Positions 1 through 6,113 of a stretch of 6,199 nt of DNA are shown here, one piece after another. Origin of the DNA: Candidatus Aenigmatarchaeota archaeon (lineage in GTDB: Archaea; Aenigmatarchaeota; Aenigmatarchaeia; QMZP01); assembly GCA_017609225.1 (NCBI GenBank), contig JAFCEK010000050.1, positions 1 through 6,199 of the forward strand, in the 5' to 3' direction. The translations under genes were made by a program, and so were the position numbers. Every line of letters begins with the position of its first letter. Position 1 is the stretch's first letter. Under the pieces are notes generated by a model. The model worked only from the letters and a program-made list of their open reading frames with translations. It was not told the DNA's origin and searched no databases.

Positions 1-294
1 TATGTTTTCCCCTGAATCATTCTGGAGAACATTACCGTAAGGGTCGGTTAATACAGCATATACCCTGTAATAGCCTGTCCCGTTGTCTGTTGTGTTCCAG
101 GGGTTTGCATTCCAAACTGAAGCTATATCAAGGTAACCACCGGATGCTATATTCCTCTCTGTCTCTGTCAGGGTATCGTTCACCTGCGTTGCCAGGACCT
201 CAAGCGTGTCATTCTTCCAGACCTGCATTAAAAGATAGCCGGAGATGTTCACAGAGCCTGTGTTGTTCAGAACAGACCCAAGTTGGTTGTTTTT
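1..294 (-). other. Beta domain after module 2, cut by the window edge
   Basis: Residues 1492-1589 of the giant protein. After GEEKNN comes LGSVLNNTGSVNISGYLLMQV, then a Thr/Asn-rich strand pattern ending in YYRVYAVLTDPYGNVLQ. The alternation of polar and hydrophobic residues suggests another beta-sandwich. I recall similar phrases near the C-terminal part of DPANN surface proteins, but cannot name a family. No stop codon is reached before position 1. Confidence 0.55.
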
Positions 295-3200
295 CTCTTC
301 ACCCAGCGTTAAAACTGGTTCATTCAGATTGTAATAACGAATCTTAAAGTTGTCCCAATAGGCGTTTTGGTAAGCTGCTATTCCGAAATAGCCGGTTGTA
401 TATGTGCCATCATTCCCGGAAGCAGAATCAAACAGCGTCATATCTTCATTGTAAACTTTGAGAACCATATCCCCGTTTGTTTTCCAGTAGGCTCTTACGT
501 AATACCATGTATCTGCTGTTAAATCACCTGTCTTTGAACCTGATTGCCAGTTCGGTGAATTGTAATTAATTCGGATGCCGACGTCTTTGATGTTGAGTCT
601 TTGGTCCAGCACACCAACCTGGTAGCCATACTTTTCATGAGAAGTCTGCTGGCCAATCGATAATGTTGCCAAGGAAGTTGTACCACTGGTTCTTGGGTTA
701 ACCCAGCTCTCTATCACTATACCTCTTGGGAGATTTTCCGGCTTAACAGCCCGGCAATATGTTCCCGCACACGACCCTTCTATACCATAACTGCCCTCTT
801 TTTTTGAGTCTGTTGTTATTGTTGGGTTCAGTGTGCCGTACGTAAATTCATGGCTCTGGTCTTCAAAATCCTCCCAGTAAAAGTAAACCTTGCTTCTGTT
901 AGCTGGCGGGCTCCCTGCGGACGGGTTGTTGTAATATATGTAATAGGAGTTGTCACATCCACCGGCTGATATGTTCTCCTGCAACTTAAACCATATCTCT
1001 GTTGAAGAAGTATTGCACGCGGTTTCATTAACCCTATTCAATTCAATATTTTCGCTTCCGTTCCACCAGACTATTCTTAAATCAGAACAGTTTGGAAGCA
1101 GTTTTCCATTTATAACAAGCTCTGACGTGTTTATTGTGAGATTGACAGAGTATTCTTTTTTCAGGACAGACGTGTCATTATTGCTTATGTTCAGCTGTTT
1201 TCTATATTCCCAGCTCTGATTCCACCATGGTACAACCAAAACCCCCGTCAGATTAACTATTTTGTTTGCTCCGTAGCTGTCTTGGGTTGTTGTCAGATTT
1301 ATCGTCGCATTTGCTCTCACATAGAATTCCTTTGGATTGGAAGAGGTGTCATTGGGATTTGCAGACGTATCCTCCACATATATCCAGAAAGAATAGTTCC
1401 CCCATTGCCAAGTATCAGTGAAATTACCCTCAAATATATCACCAGAAACCCATTCCAAATCCAGAACAGTATAAGTGCCGTTTGGGTATGTTATGTTTGC
1501 CTTAACCGTATCAACATCAACGCCGATATTGTCTGTAACATTCGTCTTTATGGTGACATTCTGACCGTAACCTGTCAGATTCGGAGTTGCATTGAACCAG
1601 TTTATTGAAGGCGGCACAAAATCCTCCTCTGTCTTGACATCCAGTGTTTTTATAACTGTAGAATTCATATTCCCACTTGTATCGTTGGCGTAAAATCTGT
1701 AGCCTATTACCTTTCCGGCGGAATAACTCGGAATTTGTAGGGTTTTATTTGACCAGTTTCCAGAACCAGAGAAGCTCTCCAGTGTTTTGTTTTCCCATTC
1801 ATTGGTTTCTGTTGCATTCCAGGAGAATATCCAGGCAGATAATTGATAGTTATCCTGCCAGTAGCATGAAAAATTCACATACTCATCAATTTCCGGATTA
1901 TCGTTGCTCACATTTAGATTGCTCCATGCAGGCGATTGATATTCTTTAACTTGAAATGTAGTTGAATTTGAGCCTTTGTTGTTTTGTGTGTCATTTGCAG
2001 ATATGTCAATAGTCCAATTTCCTATTGAATCTGATTCGTCCGGAACCGTGTAGTTATATTCATAAATGTAACCGTTTGTTATTGAGGATATATTTGTCAT
2101 TTCTGCATTTGTTACGTTTTTTTCGTCAAGAGGATTCGTTATATTTATCAGAACTTTATCGAGGTCAGAAGCGCCGTTAGGGTCTGTGACATTGACCCTT
2201 ATGGTGACATTTTTCCCTGGTTCAAATATTGCCTGCTGAACCAGAGAAGAATTATAGGTTTTTGGTTCATAAACCTGCGGCGGTTGCTTTCCAGATTCTT
2301 CGGCGCCATAGGCAAGCAAAGAATTGTTTCCGCTGTAATAGCTTGCTTTTATCCAAGCAGTACTTCTTGTTACATTTGAAACACGAACTTCGTCCAGTTC
2401 GCCCGACCAAGCCCTGCCGTAGTCTGCATTCAGGATGCCTATATGCAGATTAGACGCCTTATTACCAATAGACGTAGTAGTAGTCGACACCGTTCGAACG
2501 AGTGTGTCATTGTAATAAAACCTTTCCCGCTGGGCTGCTGGGGCTGTTCCGTCCCAAGTTACTGCAACATAAACCCACTTGCCCGTCGGCAACGCCGTAC
2601 CCGAGTTGTGTCGTTCGGTGCCAACATCGAGATTTATAAACCTATCGCTATACAAAAAAAGGGAATAAGCACGGGTTGCACTGTCTGATGAGGATACCCT
2701 TTTGCTGACAATTCCCCTTGGAAAAACGTCATTGGCTGTGTCTTTAACCCACACCTCTATGGTCAAATGTTGGTCCATATCCAAGGTGTCATCATCATCC
2801 GCTTGGAGCCAGTCATTTGTTCCATCGAATGTATATGCGCCGTCTATCTGGGATTCCTGCGTGAATGCTGCATTTCCATGCTTGTCCGCATCGTTGTTGT
2901 ATTGAGTTGAGTCATTGATATACTCTCCGGTCCCGCTCTTTTCCTCCAGATGCTGGACTAGCACGAAGTTGTTATCCCAGACCTCTGTTGCATTTTGGCC
3001 ATCCGCTGCGTTGTTGTTTCCGTAGTACATCCAGAAAACGGTATCAGACGTGGCTGATACATTTGGAATTTTCACCCATATCTCGGCCTTTTCTGTTGTT
3101 GTGTTCCATCTTTCTATTTCGTACTTAAGTTCTCCGTCATGGGTGTTATTCACAAACCTTATGTCCTCACCGTTGCTCTTGGCCCTGCTAAAATTGAAAT

Positions 3201-4767
3201 TGCCGCTGTCAAGCTTAACCAAAACAGGGAAGTCTGTCAATTCTTCATCCACTCTGCTGCTGTTTACAGTGAAGTTCATTCTGTAATCCCAGGAAGTGTT
3301 CCACCAGTCGCCTGCCTCATTGCTGGCATATTCAACATCCTGGCCAAACCTGAACTCCAGAACATGCTTTCCTGTTGTCAGGACTCTGCTTACCTCAGAC
3401 CCTGTGTCGTTGCATTCATAATCCTCAACAAAAATCTCATCATCAACAAGCTTTGTTGTTATAATATTGCTCCCGCATTTCAATTCAAGAAATTCCAAAT
3501 CCTTCCCGAATTTCGTGCCTTCAACGGCCTTTATTGTCAGATTTGCCTTTCCTGTTGTGTTGAACCTTACAGTCCAGTTGCCTCCCACTGCTGGATAACT
3601 CTGCACATTGAGGATTAATATGTCAATTTCATATGTTTGGTTGCTCAGGTGCGGGACAATCCACTGGATTTTGTCAATAATGCCGTTGCTGTTTTCATCG
3701 AGATATGTTATGCTTTCCACTGGAAGCCTTTGGCCATTTTGGATATGGTAAAGCCTTATATTCTCTTCCTTTGCTCTTAATGATTCTGATATGTTTGTGT
3801 ATGCAAGCACATTCTCATAATGTTCTTCAGAGTATATGGTCACGTATTTCCTGTATGGAGAGACTTCATCCTCAAATGCATGCGGTGGATCTGTCTGGTA
3901 TTTAATCTCCAGGCTGTCAGCGTATTCCTTTATCTCAATCTCTGTTTCATTGTCTTTGCCGAGCCTTTTTACATAGTTCATTATTATTTTTTCTTTCTTT
4001 CCCATGGTTCCATTAATCTTTATTTCTTTGGCAGTGCTGGGGAGGCTTACAACAAAATTTGTTGCCTTAACGTCCGCAATCTTTTTAATTTTCCTGACAG
4101 GCTTTTCTATTTCTATCTGTTCCAGAAGCTCTGAATCATTATACCATGATTCAAAATGATTATTTTCTGTTTTCTCCTTGCTCTGGTTTTCAGTTTTATT
4201 TTCTTTCTCATAATCAGACGGCAATTCTTCCAAAAAAACAGGAGTTTCATTATAGCTTGGCAGGGTTTTCAGGGTATCATTTCCACAATACGTTATATTT
4301 ATTATAACATTTCCTGTCTGGGAATTGAATGTGTTGTAGGTGAAAGAGCCAAAGCCACTCAGGTTTGTGATGCTCTGACTTATCATATCACTGTTGGCAT
4401 AGAAAAAAAGCGTCTGATTTGGTATTGGGGTTAGATTTTCATATGTAAGCAACGGATTCAGGTTTAGGATTTCACCGATTGATATGTTTTGGTTAGTAAT
4501 GGATAATATTATTTGCGTGAACAATTCAACAGTGTTATTTGGTGTTTCATTTGCTAGGGTTTCATTTCTAACATTAAAATTATCAGAAGTGGTATTCTCT
4601 TCTGTGATATTGCTCTTCAAAAGCCTTATTATAACCCCGTTCACGTTTATTATTCCATTTGGGCTCTCATTGTATCCAGTGAAATTGCTCGCAAGAATCA
4701 GGGGTGGGAATAAAAGGACTAAAAATATAGTTATAAATATAAATACCCTCGACTGCGATTTCTGCAT
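1..4767 (-). CDS. Giant secreted or cell-surface protein with two DUF2341/LamG-like modules (C-terminus beyond window)
   Basis: The minus-strand frame is open without a stop from 4788 to the left edge, giving 1589 residues with the 3' end missing. The only usable start is the ATG at 4767, as no other start codon lies between it and the upstream in-frame stop. Residues 1-26 form a signal peptide (MQKSQSR, a hydrophobic core, then LILA before S27). Order after that: Asn/Thr-rich region about 27-185; charged Lys/Glu linker about 186-205; conserved module about 210-487 with a D357-x-N-x-N-G-I-I-D365 loop; DUF2341 about 488-596 (WWNTSWDYR, later YYGN); LamG-like 597-824 (LDEVRVSN near the end); Ig-like domains about 829-1175; a second DUF2341 from W1181 (WWNQSWEYRK); LamG-like about 1290-1490; then another beta domain. 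About 80 N-X-S/T sequons suggest heavy N-glycosylation in an archaeon. LamG folds in such proteins usually bind glycans or proteins; the ligand here is unknown. Adhesin or S-layer-associated protein is an inference. Whether it ends in a membrane anchor cannot be seen. Confidence 0.93.
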   Translation of the reverse strand, partial: MQKSQSRVFIFITIFLVLLFPPLILASNFTGYNESPNGIINVNGVIIRLLKSNITEENTTSDNFNVRNETLANETPNNTVELFTQIILSITNQNISIGEILNLNPLLTYENLTPIPNQTLFFYANSDMISQSITNLSGFGSFTYNTFNSQTGNVIINITYCGNDTLKTLPSYNETPVFLEELPSDYEKENKTENQSKEKTENNHFESWYNDSELLEQIEIEKPVRKIKKIADVKATNFVVSLPSTAKEIKINGTMGKKEKIIMNYVKRLGKDNETEIEIKEYADSLEIKYQTDPPHAFEDEVSPYRKYVTIYSEEHYENVLAYTNISESLRAKEENIRLYHIQNGQRLPVESITYLDENSNGIIDKIQWIVPHLSNQTYEIDILILNVQSYPAVGGNWTVRFNTTGKANLTIKAVEGTKFGKDLEFLELKCGSNIITTKLVDDEIFVEDYECNDTGSEVSRVLTTGKHVLEFRFGQDVEYASNEAGDWWNTSWDYRMNFTVNSSRVDEELTDFPVLVKLDSGNFNFSRAKSNGEDIRFVNNTHDGELKYEIERWNTTTEKAEIWVKIPNVSATSDTVFWMYYGNNNAADGQNATEVWDNNFVLVQHLEEKSGTGEYINDSTQYNNDADKHGNAAFTQESQIDGAYTFDGTNDWLQADDDDTLDMDQHLTIEVWVKDTANDVFPRGIVSKRVSSSDSATRAYSLFLYSDRFINLDVGTERHNSGTALPTGKWVYVAVTWDGTAPAAQRERFYYNDTLVRTVSTTTTSIGNKASNLHIGILNADYGRAWSGELDEVRVSNVTRSTAWIKASYYSGNNSLLAYGAEESGKQPPQVYEPKTYNSSLVQQAIFEPGKNVTIRVNVTDPNGASDLDKVLINITNPLDEKNVTNAEMTNISSITNGYIYEYNYTVPDESDSIGNWTIDISANDTQNNKGSNSTTFQVKEYQSPAWSNLNVSNDNPEIDEYVNFSCYWQDNYQLSAWIFSWNATETNEWENKTLESFSGSGNWSNKTLQIPSYSAGKVIGYRFYANDTSGNMNSTVIKTLDVKTEEDFVPPSINWFNATPNLTGYGQNVTIKTNVTDNIGVDVDTVKANITYPNGTYTVLDLEWVSGDIFEGNFTDTWQWGNYSFWIYVEDTSANPNDTSSNPKEFYVRANATINLTTTQDSYGANKIVNLTGVLVVPWWNQSWEYRKQLNISNNDTSVLKKEYSVNLTINTSELVINGKLLPNCSDLRIVWWNGSENIELNRVNETACNTSSTEIWFKLQENISAGGCDNSYYIYYNNPSAGSPPANRSKVYFYWEDFEDQSHEFTYGTLNPTITTDSKKEGSYGIEGSCAGTYCRAVKPENLPRGIVIESWVNPRTSGTTSLATLSIGQQTSHEKYGYQVGVLDQRLNIKDVGIRINYNSPNWQSGSKTGDLTADTWYYVRAYWKTNGDMVLKVYNEDMTLFDSASGNDGTYTTGYFGIAAYQNAYWDNFKIRYYNLNEPVLTLGEEKNNQLGSVLNNTGSVNISGYLLMQVWKNDTLEVLATQVNDTLTETERNIASGGYLDIASVWNANPWNTTDNGTGYYRVYAVLTDPYGNVLQNDSGENI
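295..1227 (-). other. Module 2: diverged DUF2341 followed by LamG-like domain
   Basis: Residues 1181-1491. DUF2341 begins with W1181-W-N-Q-S-W-E-Y-R-K-Q-L-N-I and ends around YYIYYNNP (1275-1282), where module 1 has WMYYGN. The following domain has the features of a LamG-like fold (DFEDQSHEF, then VIESWVNPR, DTWYYVRAYW, YWDNFKIRYY). It appears shorter, at about 190 residues against about 228 in module 1. It carries cysteines C1227, C1251, C1271, C1333 and C1338, whereas module 1 has none. The two modules are clearly related in layout but strongly diverged, so the duplication or independent acquisition is old. Confidence 0.75.
1228..2283 (-). other. Three Ig-like/cadherin-like beta domains between the two modules
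   Basis: Residues about 829-1180. At least two units have the same shape: a VTIRVNVTDPNG-type strand (near 840-856) and a VTIKTNVTDNIG-type strand (near 1066-1080), each followed by an acidic/Asn turn and a closing W-x-I/F-x-I-x-x-x-D-T/S strand. A middle unit contains VNFSCYWQDN around C968. Such repeats usually act as spacers that project binding domains away from the cell. About 30 glycosylation sequons fall here, the densest stretch of the protein. Domain borders are approximate and the exact Ig-like subfamily was not resolved. Confidence 0.65.
2296..3306 (-). other. Module 1: DUF2341 followed by LamG-like (concanavalin A-type) domain
   Basis: Residues 488-824. DUF2341 opens with the tryptophan-rich W488-W-N-T-S-W-D-Y-R pattern and continues through AEIWVKIPNVS to WMYYGN (579-584). 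The jelly-roll LamG-like part follows directly, starting near VWDNNFVLVQHLEE. It includes YTFDGTNDW, an Asp run (ADDDDTLDMD) typical of metal-binding loops, GKWVYVAVTWDG, and the closing LDEVRVSNVTRSTAWI. The pairing DUF2341 + LamG is a common architecture in archaeal and bacterial surface proteins. The module has no cysteine. Arginine codon use in the LamG part differs from the rest of the gene. Confidence 0.82.
3307..4140 (-). other. Conserved N-terminal module with a calcium-binding-like loop
   Basis: Residues about 210-487 of the giant protein form a Cys-poor, beta-rich segment. It contains the phrase IVPHLSNQTYE, directly preceded by a D-E-N-S-N-G-I-I-D loop (D357 to D365). The acidic and Asn residues at alternating positions and the central Gly resemble EF-hand, dockerin and thrombospondin type-3 calcium loops. 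Two cysteines, C431 and C452, are close enough to pair. I recall very similar phrases ahead of DUF2341/LamG domains in DPANN archaeal proteins, but I know no named family for this module. Calcium binding is inferred from the motif alone. Confidence 0.55.
4690..4767 (-). other. Signal peptide of the giant surface protein
   Basis: Residues 1-26 show a basic start (K3, R7), an uninterrupted hydrophobic stretch from V8 to L19, a PP turn at 21-22 and LILA just before S27. This is a standard Sec-type signal with likely cleavage after A26. The mature chain then begins with a glycosylation sequon (NFT). Cleavage is predicted by eye only; the segment could also stay as an uncleaved anchor. Confidence 0.8.
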
Positions 4768-4773
4768 GTTATA

Positions 4774-4777
4774 CCCT
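4774..4777 (-). promoter_or_regulatory. Weak Shine-Dalgarno for the giant surface protein gene
   Basis: On the minus strand the bases before the ATG read CAGGGTATAAC. AGGG sits six bases ahead of the start codon, a usable distance for pairing with the 16S 3' end. It is short, so its role is uncertain, but it agrees with the only available start. Confidence 0.4.
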
Positions 4778-4804
4778 GCCCCAAACTAATTAAGCTTTGC
4801 CCCA
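4777..4804. repeat. Two direct copies of TGCCCCA, 21 bases apart
   Basis: TGCCCCA occurs at 4777-4783 and again at 4798-4804, flanking the AT-rich centre of the divergent promoter. The 21-base spacing is two helical turns, so both copies face the same side of the DNA, as expected for a regulator binding as a pair. Seven-base identity in a short region can arise by chance, so this is only a candidate operator. Confidence 0.3.
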
Positions 4805-4823
4805 TCAAATAATAAACATGGGG
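4800..4823. repeat. Short inverted repeat around the rightward start codon
   Basis: CCCCAT (4800-4805) and ATGGGG (4818-4823) are perfect inverted copies separated by 12 AT-rich bases. The second arm contains the ATG and next codon of the rightward gene. In RNA starting upstream it could form a six-pair hairpin hiding the start; in DNA it could be a protein site together with the TGCCCCA copies. It may be chance. Confidence 0.25.
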
Positions 4824-6113
4824 AACAGAAATTGTAATATTATTAATGTTATAATTAATAAAGGTTACAAGGCAGACAGAAAACTTATTTCAATACTGAT
4901 TCTTGCTCTGGCGGTTTTTGCAGTGTTAAATTTCAATGTAATATCCCAGATTAGCGGCCTTTTCACAGTGATGAACCTGAATCTGGACATAGCCGCTGTG
5001 CCAAACGCCTATATAATCCTTGATTATCCGTATGTTGTAACAGCATATGATTCAATGAATATCACAGCAGTGTTCAAAAACATAGGAAGCACAAACGCGT
5101 TTATAAAAATGGAGCTTTACATTCTTGATGTAAACTTTTCGGTGCAGGAAGTCTTTTATGATGGTTATGCCTCGCTCCTGCCTTCTGAAGACAGGTTTTT
5201 TGGTGTTACATATATCCCCAACCAGACTGGTTTTTACGTAATACATGTAAACACAACATACAGCCAAGGGAATGTTGCAGATGCCTGGGGCGTTTTTTAT
5301 GTAAATCCATATTACACGCCGCCTTCTGCCGCACCTGAAGAGGAGGGTGCCCCATACACACCTTCACCCGAAGAGGGGGAAATAGGCACTCCGGATATTT
5401 CACTGGAGTATGATAATGCTGTAGAAGTCAGAAAGGGGCAGTATTATGTTTCATACATCAAGGTTAAAAATACAGGTGTTGGGAATGCCAGCCTTTATGA
5501 TGTCATGCTTTATGCAAAATCCATGGGCATACCCTTTACAATAACACCCCAGCAAATAGCGAAAATATCATCTTCCGAATATGGAATCTTCCTTATAAGC
5601 CTGAATGTTCCTGTAAATATTGAAACAGGGGAATATCTTCTTAATTTTAATGTGACCTCGCGTGAAATTTCCAAAACAGGACAGATCAGAATAACTGTAA
5701 AAGAACTTGATATAATGTCTGAGGTTTACAGCACCATAACAAACTATCTTTTCATAATCCAGAGATTTAAGATTGACGTACAGAGAGCCTTAGAGGCAGG
5801 CAAGGATGTCACATCTGTTTATGATTATCTGAACAAGGCAGAATCCGAGCTGAATGATGCAAAAACCTTTTATGAGAAGGGCGACTATTACATGGCAAAG
5901 GAAAGGCTGGATATTGTCAAGAAATATCTGGAAATGATAGTTGTAGAGCTTGCAAGGATAACATTACCAGGAATTATGATAATGCTGCCTGCATACATCA
6001 CAATACTCCTTGTAGTTGTGATAATCCTGTGTGTGGTGCCGGTAATATTTATAATATTCACAAGAAAAAGAGCAGCAAAAAAATCAGCCAAGGAAGCTGA
6101 AGAGACTGCCTAG
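4818..6113 (+). CDS. Membrane-anchored surface protein with CARDB-like and NEW3-like domains and two membrane helices
   Basis: 431 residues from the ATG at 4818. A TTG at 4797 would add seven residues; neither has a Shine-Dalgarno, and ATG is preferred. Membrane helix 1 is residues about 23-43 (LISILILALAVFAVLNF), too far from the start for a neat signal peptide and lacking a clear cleavage site, so an uncleaved anchor is likely. Residues about 60-162 look like a CARDB/Ig-type beta domain (YVVTAYDSMNITAVFKNIGS, ending GVFYVNP). Residues 168-190 are a Pro/Glu linker. About 191-295 form a second beta domain resembling NEW3 (YVSYIKVKNTGVGNASLYDV, GEYLLNFNVTS). About 298-380 are helical, with a possible hairpin (VYDYLNKAESELNDAKTFYE). 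Helix 2 is about 387-415, followed by a basic tail (TRKRAAKKSAK). Topology would place the beta domains outside with both ends in the cytoplasm. Six sequons lie in the outer part. The function is unknown; anchoring, adhesion or envelope organisation are guesses. Confidence 0.9.
   Translation: MGNRNCNIINVIINKGYKADRKLISILILALAVFAVLNFNVISQISGLFTVMNLNLDIAAVPNAYIILDYPYVVTAYDSMNITAVFKNIGSTNAFIKMELYILDVNFSVQEVFYDGYASLLPSEDRFFGVTYIPNQTGFYVIHVNTTYSQGNVADAWGVFYVNPYYTPPSAAPEEEGAPYTPSPEEGEIGTPDISLEYDNAVEVRKGQYYVSYIKVKNTGVGNASLYDVMLYAKSMGIPFTITPQQIAKISSSEYGIFLISLNVPVNIETGEYLLNFNVTSREISKTGQIRITVKELDIMSEVYSTITNYLFIIQRFKIDVQRALEAGKDVTSVYDYLNKAESELNDAKTFYEKGDYYMAKERLDIVKKYLEMIVVELARITLPGIMIMLPAYITILLVVVIILCVVPVIFIIFTRKRAAKKSAKEAEETA

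Larger units (their letters stand above)
4768..4817. promoter_or_regulatory. Shared divergent promoter region
   Basis: These 50 bases separate the two divergent starts. A near-symmetric CTAATTAAG (4786-4794) lies about 20-26 bases from the leftward ATG and about 25-31 bases from the rightward ATG, roughly where an archaeal TATA box would serve short-leader or leaderless transcripts in both directions. The rightward ATG has no Shine-Dalgarno in front of it, which fits leaderless initiation. An alternative TATA source for the leftward gene is the AT-rich stretch 4831-4862, inside the first codons of the rightward gene. No transcript data are available. Confidence 0.4.

Noticed and set aside
828..1028. 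Minus-strand frame of 66 codons within the giant gene
   Set aside because: It lies in a different minus frame from the long gene and encodes a low-quality Arg/Thr-rich peptide; the giant frame explains the region fully.
3139..3618. Plus-strand open frame of about 159 codons opposite the giant gene
   Set aside because: It lies in exactly opposed codon phase to the minus-strand gene, so its openness follows from that gene's codon use. The peptide is Cys-rich and without domain pattern.
90..3905. Many other plus-strand open frames of 65-110 codons between these positions
   Set aside because: All are antisense to a continuous minus-strand gene with clear domains. None has a recognisable motif or a supporting Shine-Dalgarno.
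3820..4789. Hydrophobic plus-strand frames resembling small membrane proteins
   Set aside because: They are rich in Phe, Leu and Ile because the opposite strand encodes Lys-, Glu- and Asn-rich protein. They are antisense shadows of the N-terminal part of the giant protein.
4797..4817. TTG at 4797 as start of the rightward gene
   Set aside because: It is a rarer start codon with no Shine-Dalgarno, overlaps one TGCCCCA copy, and adds only seven polar residues. ATG at 4818 fits better, though TTG is not excluded.
5052..6091. Minus-strand open frames opposite the membrane-protein gene
   Set aside because: Short, without domain pattern, and fully covered by a plus-strand gene with convincing membrane helices and beta domains.
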